This document shows positions 1 through 11,140 of a stretch of 64,000 nt of DNA, piece after piece. The stretch comes from Gigantopelta aegis (taxonomy: Eukaryota > Mollusca > Gastropoda > Neomphalida > Peltospiridae), in the NCBI RefSeq assembly GCF_016097555.1, contig NC_054712.1:46713071-46777070 (forward strand), written 5' to 3'. Every line of letters starts with the position of its first letter. Position 1 is the first letter of the stretch. A program made the position numbers and the translations under genes. The notes beneath the pieces were generated by a model. The model saw only the letters and a program-made list of their open reading frames with translations, was not told the DNA's origin and made no database searches.

Positions 1-293
1 CTCAACACTTTATTTACGGTTATATGGCGTTAGACATATGGTTAAGGACCACACAGATATTGAAAGAGGAAACCTGCTGTTGCCACTTTATGGGCTACTT
101 TTTTCGATTAGCAGCAAGGGATCTTTTATATGCACCATCCCACAAACAGGATAGTACATACCACGGCCTTTGTTACACCAGTTGTGAAGCACTGGCAGGA
201 ACGAGAAATAGCCCAATGGGTCCATCGACAGAAATCGATCCCAGACCGACCGCGCATCGAGCGAACACTTTACCACTGGGTTACATCCGCCCC
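1..293 (-). mobile_element. SINE type 1, cut by window start
   Basis: Tail-to-head on the plus strand; the head at the right end reads TACCACTGGGTTACATCC, the complement of a tRNA-like A box. The open frames across it are SINE sequence, not genes. Confidence 0.85.
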
Positions 294-764
294 CTTCAAT
301 AACAGACACAGGAAATATTTTTGGGAGAGGACCACGGGCAAAAGAGCACATGCCACTTAAATGAAATTGAAAAGAAATTGTTAAAAATGTTGGGTGTAGG
401 GGTGGGACGACAGGTCCCCTACCATGGATCAGGGCCGTACACTCCGGGGGGGGGGGGGGGGGGGGGGGGAGGGGGCAGCTGTCCCCCTGAGAATTGTTTT
501 GTTGGGTTTTTTTTGTTGTTTTTTTAACTCCAGAAAATACCATACACATCTCAGGGTTTAATTTGTATAGTGTTTCATTTTTTTTATAAAACGTAGTGCC
601 GCCACCCCACCCCCTGGATTTTGATCAGGATACGGCCCTGTGGATCAGCCATGTAAAGTTAGCATCAGGGTCATGCTTGTGTAATTAAACTAGCAAAACA
701 GTCATGTAGATTGAGGTATAATTAAGGATTTTAAATAAATCAGCTTCTAGTTAAGACCTCAGGC

Positions 765-1025
765 TCTGTAGTAATAAAGTGCTATCCTGTTGCTTGACCC
801 ATTGAGCTATTTCCCGTTCCAGCCAGTGCACCGTGACTGGTAACTCGTAGGCATGGTATATGTTATTCTGTCTGTGGGATGGTGCATATGTAAGATCCCT
901 TGCTACTAAAGGAAAAATATAGCGGGTTTCCTTTATATTTAAAAAATACCACATTTCATGTCCAATAGCCAATGATTAATAAATCAGTGTTCACTAGTTG
1001 TGTTGTTAAAAACAAAACTCTTTAG
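765..1025 (+). mobile_element. SINE type 2 (copy A)
   Basis: Contains the TCTGTGGGATGGTGCATATG core and a tail GTTGTTAAAAACAAAAC. The counterpart in copy B is at about 22860-23100, so it predates the duplication. Confidence 0.75.
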
Positions 1026-1265
1026 TTAAAGATCATTGTTAATTTAAAAATCATTTGAGAATTAGGAATTGTCATGTATTCGTGACAAGGCAGCCTACCA
1101 CAGCACTAGGGGTGTGGTGGGGGTGGGCGTAAACTTTGTTCAGCTTTTAAATGGAAGTTTTCAGGCTCACCCTGCCCATTGTCAAATTAGCCAACTGTTA
1201 ATATTTGTACAAAGTGACTACAACATATAGTATCTGGCTAAACTGTTAATCTAACCATTGTTTAA

Positions 1266-1642
1266 AGGGACACTCCTGAGTTTGCTGCAATTTTTAAGGT
1301 GTTATCGACTAACAGAGACTTTTTAACTATTACAAATCAAATATATTTTACTGCATAAACTATTAGTGGGTGTATATTAAACGTGTTTCTGATAGTTCTA
1401 ATATTTGTATTAGGTTCAATTTCATTTTATTTCCTCAAATATAGTTTTTTCGTACGTATAAAATTATTTGAAGACAAAATACAGTTTGGGCTTCTTACAA
1501 ATATTAAGATGACCAGAAACACATTGAATATACAGACACTAATATTCTAAACAAGAAAATATATTTAATCTGTAAGTTTAATCATAGACATATGTTACTA
1601 GTCGGAAACATCCTACAATGCAGCAAACTCAGGAATGTCCCT
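1266..1642. mobile_element. TTAA-target MITE (copy A only)
   Basis: Ends AGGGACACTCCTGAGTTTGC and complement, flanked by TTAA (1262-1265, 1643-1646). Copy B has an uninterrupted TTAA at the matching place (near 23309). Long imperfect inverted arms, no gene. Confidence 0.88.
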
Positions 1643-1741
1643 TTAATCATTCTCAAGGAAATACTCTACATTTCTAAAAATGGCTAAAACTAAATGTTTC
1701 CGAATGTAAGCCCAGGGTTTTGTTTATTAATTATCACATTA

Positions 1742-1862
<121 letters not shown>

Positions 1863-1941
1863 GGCCATCACCATTTAATCTGCTTTCCATTTTATACTAT
1901 TAATATTTCAACACTTCATGTACTTTGAACATTTCATCAGG

Positions 1942-4900
1942 ATGGCGTCTGCTTCCCGTGATAGTATATCCTGTGGAATATGCATGGACAGATTCCATGA
2001 TCCGAGAAGCCTCCTGTGTGGCCATTCCTTCTGTCACCAATGTCTGGAAGACCACGTCTTCAGCACAGTCACCTTGTGCTGTTTCCGCTGTCCCATCTGC
2101 AGAAAACCCAACTACTCCGACAACACCAAGTCCCTGGCTGAACAGTTCAGCCTCAACTACTCCCTCATACAGATCAGTGAGCAGATCACGCAACAGCAGA
2201 TGGGTGAGTATCATACAGAATGATAGAAAAACACATCTATACAGTGCCTAAAGTAGTGTCGGAAATAGAATAAAAACGATTTTTGTCAATTATTTCTTTC
2301 ATATTAAACTGACAAGTAAATATTTTGTAAATACCTATTTAATGATACTCTACCTAATTTAGGATTTACTTGTTTGGGCTCTCATTAATGTACAAGGTGG
2401 TGTTTACTCTTGAACTTAAAATAAAGATGTCAGTACAGGAGATTTGTGACTTTTAATGGAACAGACTATAACACATTTTGATGAATATGTGTCAATTTCA
2501 TTTACCCATAAACAAACTTTCAATTTAATACTGATTATTTTGAATTGCAGCATAAATTATTAATTTTGACCAGCATATGTAGTGAATATAAATTCAATAT
2601 AAGTATAGTAGAAATTTACACAGTCTTGCAACCACTTAAAGGTGCTATATCAGAAGTTATATGTGAGCATCTGTTTGCGATAAAGATTCTCCAATAAAAA
2701 TGTATTTTCTACTAGTAGATAAAATCATTTTCTATAATCATTTAATTTATGGGCATATAGTTAAAGGTGTAGTCTTTAAATGTTAAAACAAAATTTAATA
2801 TAACATGATTTGCAATAGCTGTCATGCAACTTTGAGATAGCACCTTTAATACCGGAAAATAGATCACAATCTCAAAATGGTTCTTGCCAGTTTTGCTAAA
2901 AAAATTACTTATAAATGTCTACAAATATTTTGTTTTGGAGAGGAATAGGGGTAAACCATCATCAGAAACGGTCCCTCACATATTGTAACAGCAATGAAAT
3001 TAACATAATATTTATGTTGACCAAACTTTGTTATAGTCTATTCCAATAAAGTGCACAAATCACTTGTTTACTGACATATTTCTTTTAATTTCAAGAGTAA
3101 ACACAACCTTGTACATCAATGAGAGCCAAGACAAGTAAATGCTGAATTAGGTAGACTAGACAAAATATTTACTTGTCTGTTTAATATTTAAGAAATAATC
3201 GACGAAAATCATTTTTATTCTATTTCCGACAGTACTTTACTAATAGGAGGCAGGTAGTTCATCAAGATAAACGTCTCCGGCACGATATTTATTATTGTGA
3301 TGTTTATTGCTGTGCCGTAACGTTTATCCATTGGATCGAATTTTCCATTTGCAATCACGATTTAATAAAATCAGGCATATGTGCTCTATTTAAGAGCCTC
3401 AACACGTACAACAACATATTTTAATAAATTTTAGACAAAAATATTAAGTACAATACCTTTGGTAACCTTTCCAGGATTAGATGTTTGAAGATGACACATT
3501 TAAACATTTGAAAGCTATTTTTATCCTGGCACATCGAAAATGCGGAATGAAAATTTTGCGGAACGAGAATTATTCGTATCAAGCATTTTACGTACACCCA
3601 GTAAAAAGAAATATTGCGGAACTGAATGGAATTGATTATTAAATTTATTTATTTTGTTATTTTTGTTTCTACATATGTGCTTTGTGTGGGTTGCATTATA
3701 TGCATTGTTAATAATATTATCACATTAAAGTTTTGGGGTGTATTATTCTTTTTTATTATTATTAAAAAAATAATGATTGTTAGTACAGGTCATTACTTAT
3801 TTTAAGGCCTTCATTTATTTACTTTTTCCAAAATTATTATTTCTTTAGTAATTGTTTTTAAATATTATTATTACAGGCCATTGCTTACATGTGTTTCAAA
3901 GGTTTTTTTCTTTTTTTCTCTCTTCTTTTTTGTTTTAATTTCATTTCTTTTTTTTAGCTATAATTACTGGTCATTAGTTATTTTAGGAGTTTTATTCAGT
4001 TAAATTTAATTGTTATTATTAATTTATTATCAATTAATTGATTTTTAAACAATATTATTCATTAAATAAGTTTATTTATTTATTATTATAAAACGTGATA
4101 TTCCATTAAATATCGTGGAATAAACTCGTGAACCCGAGACGAATAATAATAAAAATAATCCGATTCCACCAACAGTTTTCAATCACATTTTAAATATGCT
4201 CACAATGGCCGGCGGGAATATTCGAGATTTTGTTCGTAACTGAAAATTGGATTAATGCAGGATTACTATTTGGACAAACTGTCTATTTATGCGTAAAACG
4301 TGACTCGGGAAGTTTTCTTTATACAGTAAGTGTTTATATTTATTGGTACATCTCATATTTCGCCACGAAATAATTAATTCCATGGTTGTATCGATTCCGC
4401 CTGAAATCTGGGCGGAAACTGCACGCTTGTTTTTGCTGTTCAAGTTGTAAACATCGGGTCCAATAAATGTCAAAATGTAAAAAAACGGACCGTAGATGTT
4501 TACCTTGGTGAACTAGGAGGCAGGGTGCAATATTACAACGAAAAAGAAGTTGTAAATTGCTCGGTTTTAACTTTGTCTATTTGGAAAGGATCCTATACCA
4601 GTATTACTGTGATCCTTCTGTTATTCTGTCCCCCTACGTATTTCAGGCTTGATAGTTCAAGTTTGTTTTAATAACACAACTAGAGTTTATTGCTTTATTG
4701 ATTGGAAGGAAGAAGGACATGTTTTATTTAACGACACACTTAACACATTTCATTTACGGTTATATGGCGTCGGACACATTGTTAAGGACCACACAGATAT
4801 TGAGGGAGGAAACCCGCTGTCGCCACTTCATGGGCTACTCTTTTCGATTAGCAGGAGGGATCTTTTATAGGCACCATCCCATAGACAGGATAGCACATAC

Positions 4901-7900
4901 CACAACCTTTAATGTACCAGTCGTGCACTGGCTGGAGCAAGAAATAGCCGAATGGGTCCACTGACAGGGATCGATCCCAAACCGATCGTGTGCTTTACCA
5001 CTGGGCTACGTCCTGCCCCCTTATTGATTGGATGCCAAACATTTGGTAATTATGACATATATTCTTGGAGAGGAAACCTGCTACATTAGTAGCAATGGAT
5101 CTTTTATATGCACCAATCCACAAATAGGATAACACATACCACAGCCTTTGATATACCAGTCATGATGCACCGACTGGAACTTAGATAGATAGATAGATAT
5201 CTAGTTTAACGTGCCCATATACCACTAGGGTTTCGAACACGCCCATCCCGAGGTGGCCTGACTCGGGATGGGCGGGGGTAGAGTTGAAAATGTGCAGAAT
5301 TTTGATTTTGAGCACATTGATTTATTAATCATCGTCTGTTGGATGTAAAATATTTGGTAATTCTGACATATAGTCTTAAAGAGGAAACCAGCTACATTTG
5401 CCCAGTAATAGCAAGGGATCTGTTATATGCACCATCCCATAGACAGCACAGCACATACTACAGCCTTTGATGTACCAGTAGTGGTGCACTGGCCAGAATG
5501 AGAAACAGCCACTTCACTATTGTCTGTTCTTCTTAGTTTGGAGTAGGGCGGAACGTAGCCCAGTGGTAAAGTTTCTCGTTCCAGCCAGTGCTCCACAACT
5601 GGTGTAACAAAGGCTGTGGTATGTACTGTGGGATGGTGCATATAAAAGATCCCTTGCTGTTAATGGAAAAGAGTAGCCCATGAAGTGGCGACAGCGGGTT
5701 TTCTCTCAATATATCTGTGTGGTCCTTATCCATATGTCCAACGCCATATAACCGTAGATATAAAAAAAAAAAAAAAAAAAAAAAATGTGCTACGTGTATT
5801 GTTAAATAAAACATTTCCTTCCTTCCTTCCTTCCAGTTTGGAGTATAATATGATTTGGTCTCGCTATTCTTTCATGTTTTTGATACTCTCAACAGCTCCT
5901 GTGGTGACCGGTTCAAGCAACTTCATTGTAGCAGGAGGTAACATCGTTGACAGCAAAGTCAACATCACCAGCATCACCAACGTTTACGGAATAGGTATGG
6001 TAATAAATTTGAAGTGAGGTCTATGTTTATCAAACAAAGGGAAACATATTTTTCAAATAAAAACCAGAAACTTCGGTTCATTCTTTTGTGTGCTTTACAA
6101 CTGACTTCTCTTAGTTTGTAGTACTGGCCTCGGTGGCGTCATGGTTAGGCCATCGGTCAACAGGCTGGTAGTTACTGGGTTCAGATCCCAGTCGAGGCAT
6201 GGGATTTTTAATCCAGATACCGACTCCAAACCCTGAGTGAATGCTCAGCAAGGCTCAATGGGTAGGTGTAAACCACTTGCACCAACCAGTGATCCATAAC
6301 TGGTTCAACAAAGGCCATGGTTTGTGCTATCCTGCCTGTGGGAACCGCAAATAAAAGATCCCTTGTTGCTAATCGGAAAGAGTAGCCCATGAAGTGGCAA
6401 CAGTAGGTTTCCTCCCTCAATATCTGTGTGGTCCTTAACCATATGTCCAACACCATATAACCGTAAATAAAATGTGTTGAGTGTGTCATGAAATAAAACA
6501 TTTCCTTACTTCAGATTATCTTTTACTTTATGTTTAAAAAAAATCCAAATAAGGTTCAAGCACTCACCTCGGCTATCTGTTCTGGATAGTTAAAAGTTAA
6601 AGTTTGTTTTGTTTAACGACATCACTAGAGCATATTGATTAATTAATCTTTTATATGCACCATCCCACAGACAAGATAGCACATACCACAACTTTGATAT
6701 ACCAATTCTGGTGCACTGGCTGAAACGAGAAATAGGATAGAGGTTAATGCTGGTAATTTTCCCATTTAAAGGTTAACTTCCCATTTGTAGGTTAAAGGGA
6801 CCTAAAGTGTTAGCTTCAACCCGTGAAAATTAACACTAAGTTTAGTTAATCTACAAACCTGTAACACTTTTGGATAAAGATACAATTGAGTGAAATATGA
6901 GTCTGTGACTTTGAAATGGTGAAATATCCTCAAAATATAGACTAAAACTTAACTCCATAACTGTTACTTCTCAGACGCACGTGCGTTTTAAAAAATATGA
7001 GAAATGCATTTTTTTATTAAAAAACCCACCAGGATTACTTTGAATGCACGGAAATTGGTAATCTAAACCATAAAATCTAAGTAAAGTATGATTTCAGTTA
7101 TCAAAAATGGCTATAATAGTTTAAAAAATATGAGTTAGTGTTTAAAAACTAGGGTATGTCCCTTTAACTTTATATGATAATTAATGTAAAGTTAAAACGA
7201 GTCAAAAACAAAAAGCTTCTTCAGGTTGTATGTCTTCATTTCCGATAAAGGCCATTTCAAAGTTGTAAAAAAATTATAGAAAATTGCCTTTTGACTAAAA
7301 GACAAATTTCCTTGAATGGTGGCCAGAGGTTCCAAAAATTTCAAAAAAATTACTTGTCACAGGGCAAGTGCTAATCAGATATTCACTTGCCCCAAATATT
7401 TTTCCACTTGCCCATACTTCTTAAGGTAACCAATTGTGTTACTCCTACTTAATTTAATACAGTGCACAATAATGTAATAATCTTGAAAGTAATTGGCTTA
7501 ATTGCACAAATAAAGATTTTTGGCAATAGGTTACATCACTTACATCAGTTGTTATCGAACTTTTCAACACATTGTTTTCCGTTTTGGTGTGTTAACGCAT
7601 TGGTAAGAGTTCCGGTTGTTCCAGCATTTAGGGTTAGGTTAGTTCTCAAGGCTATGTAAATGCTCGAACGATCGGAACTCTTTCCAAAGGATTTATGGAG
7701 ATTTGTAACAAATTGAAAATACGTTTTAGCTATTACATTAGTCACTTGTCATCGGGCATATGCAGTTAACATAATTACTTGCCCGACATGAAAATTCCGC
7801 TTGGCATGGGCGTCGGGCGATGGGATTTTTAATCCCCTGGTGACCGAAAAAGATCAAGAATGACATAAAGTTTGTTTTGTTTAAAGACACCACTAGAGCA

Positions 7901-10233
7901 CATTGATTTATTAAATCATTGGCTATTGGATGTCAAACAGTTAATTTCAAACGTTAGGTAATTTCGACATATAGTCAAACCCACTACATTTTTCCATTAG
8001 TAGCAAGGAATTTTGTATATGCACCATCCCACAGACAGGATAACACATACCACAGCCTTTGATACACCACTGGCTGGAAAGATAAATAGCCCAATGGGCC
8101 CATTTAGGGGGAATGGTCCTAGACCGACTATGCATCAGGTGAGTGCTTTACCACTGGGCTACATCCAACCATAAGAATCCTTCTTTTTGAATAAAATGTG
8201 TCATATTTAGCATAGGTATGTTGTAATATGCTCATAGGTATATTGTAATATGCTCTGTGGTATGTTGTAATATGCTCTGTGGTATGTTGTAATATGCTCT
8301 GTGGTATGTTGTAATATGCTCATAGGTATGTTGTAATATGCTCTGTGGTATGTTGTAATATGCTCATAGGTATGTTGTAATATGCTCTGTGGTATGTTGT
8401 AATATGCTCATAGGTATGTTGTAATATGCTCTGTGGTATGTTGTAATATGCTCTGTGGTATGTTGTAATATGCTCTGTGGTATGTTGTAATATGCTCTGT
8501 GGTATGTTGTAATATGCTCATAGGTATGTTGTAATATGCTCATAGGTGTGTTGTAATATGCTCATAGGTATGTTGTATTATGCTCTGTGGTACTTGTATA
8601 ACGTACAAGCAAAAACAGGAATTAGTTTTAATACTTTTTACTAGTTACGGTATGAGGAATACAAAGTATACAGTGAAATAGATTTGTTGCTCTGTGGTAC
8701 TTACATAAAAGTAAAAACAGGAATTATTTGTAATACTTTTTACTAGTTATTAAGAATACAAAGTATACAGTGAAATAGATTTATTGCTCTGTGGTACTTA
8801 CATAAAAGCAAAAACAGGAATTATTTGTAATACTTTTTACTAGTTATTAAGAATACAAAGTATACAGTGAAATAAATTTATGCTCTGTGGTACTTACATA
8901 AAAGCAAACACAGGAATTATGTTTATGCTCTGTGGTACTTACATAAAAGCAAACACAGGAATTATTTTAATACTTTTTACTAATTATGAGGAATACGAGG
9001 TATACAGTGAAATAGATTTAAACCATATATCTCATAGAACTTAATCATTTTATTATAAAGTTAACCTTAAACAATGGACAGGTAGAATAATTCAAACAGT
9101 TAATCATTGGCTAGAATCTTATATTATTCAGTCGATTAATTAAAGATTTTTTTATTATTTACACAGACGCACCCAAAGCAAAGCTGAAAAAGTCCCTGGA
9201 TCAACTGGAAACATCGTTCCAGTCCATGGAGGTGAAACTTCAGTACCAGCGTCAACAAGAGTTAGTGAATCTCGACCTCAACGTGTCGCAGATTAAACAT
9301 GACATCGATGCCAGTGCTGAGAAACTGATAGAACTCTACAAAACTTCAGACAGTGATCATAAGAATGTTGAGAAGTTTATAGAGGAAATCTGTGGTGGTC
9401 GGGAATCTCAACATATCCAGTTATCTAAACTACACGAGACTACCAGAACCAAAATAGATGAACAGTTTAATGAGGAAAGAATGGTGTTAGTTGAACCAAG
9501 ACAATTGTTACAGGATAATTTGTTGGGTAAAGATTCGTTAACAGACTTAGAAATTGAAAAGAACACGGAAAGAATTGATAATGCTAACAAAATATTAACA
9601 GATTATTTGGCTCAAAATCAGACAAAACCCACACAAACAAGAATCACATTTACAAAATCTGCATGCGAAGGAGACACAATTTGTCCAAATATTGGTATAC
9701 TTTCTTGGACAGACGGACAGACAGAGATGAAAGGAGATACCGTTTGTCCAGATATTGGTATACTTTGTCTGACAGACGGACAAACAGAGATGAAAGGAGA
9801 TACCGTTTGTCCAGATATTGGTATACTTTGGCTGACAGACGGACAGACAGATATGGAGATGAAACGAGACACGGAACACCTGACCCCTAAACCTTGGTCT
9901 GTCACAGTGTTGGGTATTAACCTGTTCGTCGTATCGGGTGTGAACACTGTGACGTGCATGACATCATCTGGTGACATCAACTGGGTGACATCTCCCGATA
10001 CCAAACTGAGGTTTGCGTGGGGTATAGCGTGTGACAGATCGGGCTTTGTGTATGTGGTGGATCGCCACAGCAATACCGTTATTCAGCTGTCCCCTAGTGG
10101 CGAGTATTTGTGCGATGTGCGAACTGGGCGCGACAAGATATCAGTCCCAAGGGCTCTGTGTTTTAACAGGGACTTACTGTATATCACTCAGGATAATGGA
10201 GAAATAAAAATATTTATTGAAAAACAGAATTAG
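1942..10233 (+). CDS. RING / coiled-coil / truncated propeller protein, TRIM-like (copy A)
   Basis: Three coding exons: 1942-2203, 5896-5994, 9167-10233, with GT-AG junctions and matching phases; 475 aa. Exon 1 is a C3HC4 RING finger (Cys11, 14, 26, His28, Cys31, 34, 50, 53), expected to bind an E2 and act as a ubiquitin ligase. No B-box is seen. Exon 2 is a 33-residue beta-rich linker. Exon 3 gives a coiled coil (about residues 122-270), three copies of a 21-residue repeat (about 290-352) and only about 119 residues of NHL-like propeller. Compared with copy B (23525-29563), about 477 bp is missing in frame near 9875 and one extra 63-bp repeat unit is present. The start ATG is shared with copy B; an in-frame upstream ATG at 1918 is absent from B. 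No stop or broken splice site was found, but half a propeller is unlikely to fold normally, so this may be an expressed variant or an early pseudogene. Family assignment is firm at the RING, moderate for the propeller. Confidence 0.82.
2251..3237. mobile_element. 987-bp TA-target foldback element (copy A only)
   Basis: About 230-bp inverted arms beginning AAGTA(G/C)TGTCGG, flanked by TA (2249-2250, 3238-3239). Copy B continues without it at 23829. No transposase gene; probably mobilised by a Tc1/mariner-type enzyme. Confidence 0.85.
3255..4515. mobile_element. 1261-bp TIR element, 9-bp target duplication (copy A only)
   Basis: Begins TAGTTCATCAAGATAAACG and ends with the complement of TAGTTCACCAAGGTAAACAT. 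The 9-bp GGAGGCAGG is duplicated at 3246-3254 and 4516-4524 and present once in copy B. Interior is AT-rich with no transposase seen. A 9-10 bp duplication would suit Mutator-like elements. Confidence 0.85.
4640..5190 (-). mobile_element. SINE type 2 split by another SINE (copy A)
   Basis: A type 2 SINE interrupted by the type 1 SINE at 4706-5020. The same nested arrangement exists in copy B (about 23990-24617). Confidence 0.75.
4706..5020 (-). mobile_element. SINE type 1 nested in a type 2 SINE (copy A)
   Basis: Flanked by a perfect 11-bp TTATTGATTGG (4695-4705 and 5021-5031) that is part of the host SINE. The shared nesting in both copies shows it predates the duplication. Confidence 0.88.
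5320..5515 (-). mobile_element. Partial SINE type 2
   Basis: Contains the GGATCTGTTATATGCACCAT and CACTGGCCAGAATGAG parts of the family; lacks a clear head. Confidence 0.65.
5544..5837 (+). mobile_element. SINE type 1 in intron 1 of copy A
   Basis: Head GGGCGGAACGTAGCCCAGTG, B-box region deleted, tail ending in repeated CCTT. An 11-bp duplication AGTTTGGAGTA flanks it (5533-5543 and from about 5838). It ends about 60 bp before exon 2. Confidence 0.82.
5896..5994 (+). other. Small beta-rich exon 2 of the copy A RING gene
   Basis: A 99-bp exon in phase 1 at both ends, encoding 33 residues rich in Val, Ile, Gly, Asn, Ser and Thr with no long helix signal (for example AGGNIVDSKVNIT then TNVYGIG). 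It lies between the RING and the coiled coil. Copy B keeps it with two substitutions and one codon fewer. The alternating hydrophobic/Asn-Gly pattern recalls short amyloid-type assembly motifs (RHIM-like), but this is resemblance only. Confidence 0.7.
6124..6512 (+). mobile_element. SINE type 3 in intron 2 of copy A
   Basis: Alternative tRNA-like head (GGCCTCGGTGGCGTCATGG, GGGTTCAGATCCCAG) joined to the type 1 body and tail. The same head is at 17923 and 59061. Confidence 0.82.
6796..7163. mobile_element. TTAA-target MITE in intron 2 of copy A
   Basis: Begins AGGGACCTAAAGTG and ends ACTAGGGTATGTCCCT, flanked by TTAA (6792-6795, 7164-7167). Copy B has the empty site GGTTAACTTTATATG near 27233. 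Confidence 0.85.
7319..7842. mobile_element. Likely TIR element in intron 2 of copy A
   Basis: About 520 bp absent from copy B (near 27400). The ends are loosely inverted (GGTGGCCAGAGGTTCC and the complement of GGTCACCAGGGGATT), and ACTTGCCC-type words recur within. No clear target duplication. Confidence 0.5.
7863..8165 (-). mobile_element. SINE type 2 in intron 2 of copy A
   Basis: Runs from AGTTTGTTTTGTTTAAAGAC to TACCACTGGGCTACATCC; counterpart in copy B at about 27437-27700. Confidence 0.8.
8211..8590. repeat. 22-bp minisatellite, about 17 units
   Basis: Unit GGTATGTTGTAATATGCT plus four variable bases (CTGT or CATA). Copy B has one unit near 27734, so the array grew in copy A. Confidence 0.93.
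8581..9030. repeat. About 100-bp tandem repeat before exon 3 of copy A
   Basis: Four to five units starting TGCTCTGTGGTACTTACATA. Copy B has about two (27755-27940). Confidence 0.85.
9663..9861 (+). repeat. 63-bp coding repeat, three units
   Basis: In exon 3 of copy A; each unit encodes 21 residues around CPDIGIL then LTDGQTEMK. Copy B has two units (28586-28712). Unit length is a multiple of three, so expansion keeps the frame. Confidence 0.88.
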
Positions 10234-10350
10234 GGCCATATGTAGCCAAAAACAAATAGGGGTATGGTGGTACAAAAAAAAACCCTACCAATTATCGGGT
10301 CACAGTAATACAGAATATTTCTATCCAGATCAACATTTTTTTTTGCTTTT

Positions 10351-10356
10351 AATAAA
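10351..10356 (+). terminator. Poly(A) signal of copy A RING gene
   Basis: AATAAA about 118 bp after the stop codon, followed by a G/T-rich stretch. The same signal sits at the equivalent place in copy B (29681-29686). Confidence 0.6.
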
Positions 10357-10914
10357 AAAAACAAAAAACAGCGTTTGAGTTGGATTGGGTTGTTGTTATT
10401 TTTTTGGGGGGAGCAACTAATTTTCTGTCCCCTTCCTGCTAGTTACTGCCCTGAGAATTTCAAGTTAAAACACCAATAAAACCGCCATAAGCATTGTCAG
10501 AAAGACGTTACAACAATTATTTAATAATTATATAAAGAGGCCTTTAACATAAGATCCAAGCTGGTTCTTTTCATTTCTTATGTTACTACATGCATACTTG
10601 GATTTTCTACTTTCCTACAAAAAAACCCCACTGATATTTTAAATTGTAACAGAAACAATTGATTGGCAAAATAAAGTGGGGGGGGGGGGGGGGGGGGGCT
10701 CTTCAAAATTCTCTACTATACATAAATAAAATTCTGTTCTCCATATTTAGTTACTGGCAGTTTTGCAGACATTGATATTGCATGTATTGCATTACTAAAG
10801 GTAAGGCCAACAGAAAGATTTTGAAGAAATCACAAATGTCTTCACATGAAATCTGTCTGAAATGATTCTGAGAATCTATTAATACCATTCATCACAACAG
10901 TCATGCATATTTAT

Positions 10915-11140
10915 ATGTTTTATTTAATGACACACTCAACACATTTGATTTATGGTTATATGGCGTCAGACATGTGGTTAAGAACCACATAGATATAGAG
11001 AAGAAACCTGCTATCGCCACTTCATGGGCTACTCTTCGAGTAGCAGCGCAAGGGATCTTTTATATGCACTTTCCCACAGACAGGATAGTACATACCACGG
11101 CCTTTGTTACACCAGTTGTGGAGCACTGGTTGGAACGAGA
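10915..11140 (-). mobile_element. Partial SINE type 1, 3' of copy A gene
   Basis: Tail and body present, head missing. Counterpart in copy B at about 29905-30140. Confidence 0.75.

Noticed and set aside
24-360. Open frames in several places containing [11 protein letters not shown] or similar
   Set aside because: These are SINE sequence repeated across the window; not protein genes.
8211-8590. CRISPR-like array of 22-bp repeats
   Set aside because: Head-to-tail units with no unique spacers, in eukaryotic intron DNA.
9595-10073. Minus-strand open frames with repeated SVCPSV-type residues opposite exon 3
   Set aside because: Shadow of the 63-bp coding repeat; the plus frame has conserved splice sites and homology.
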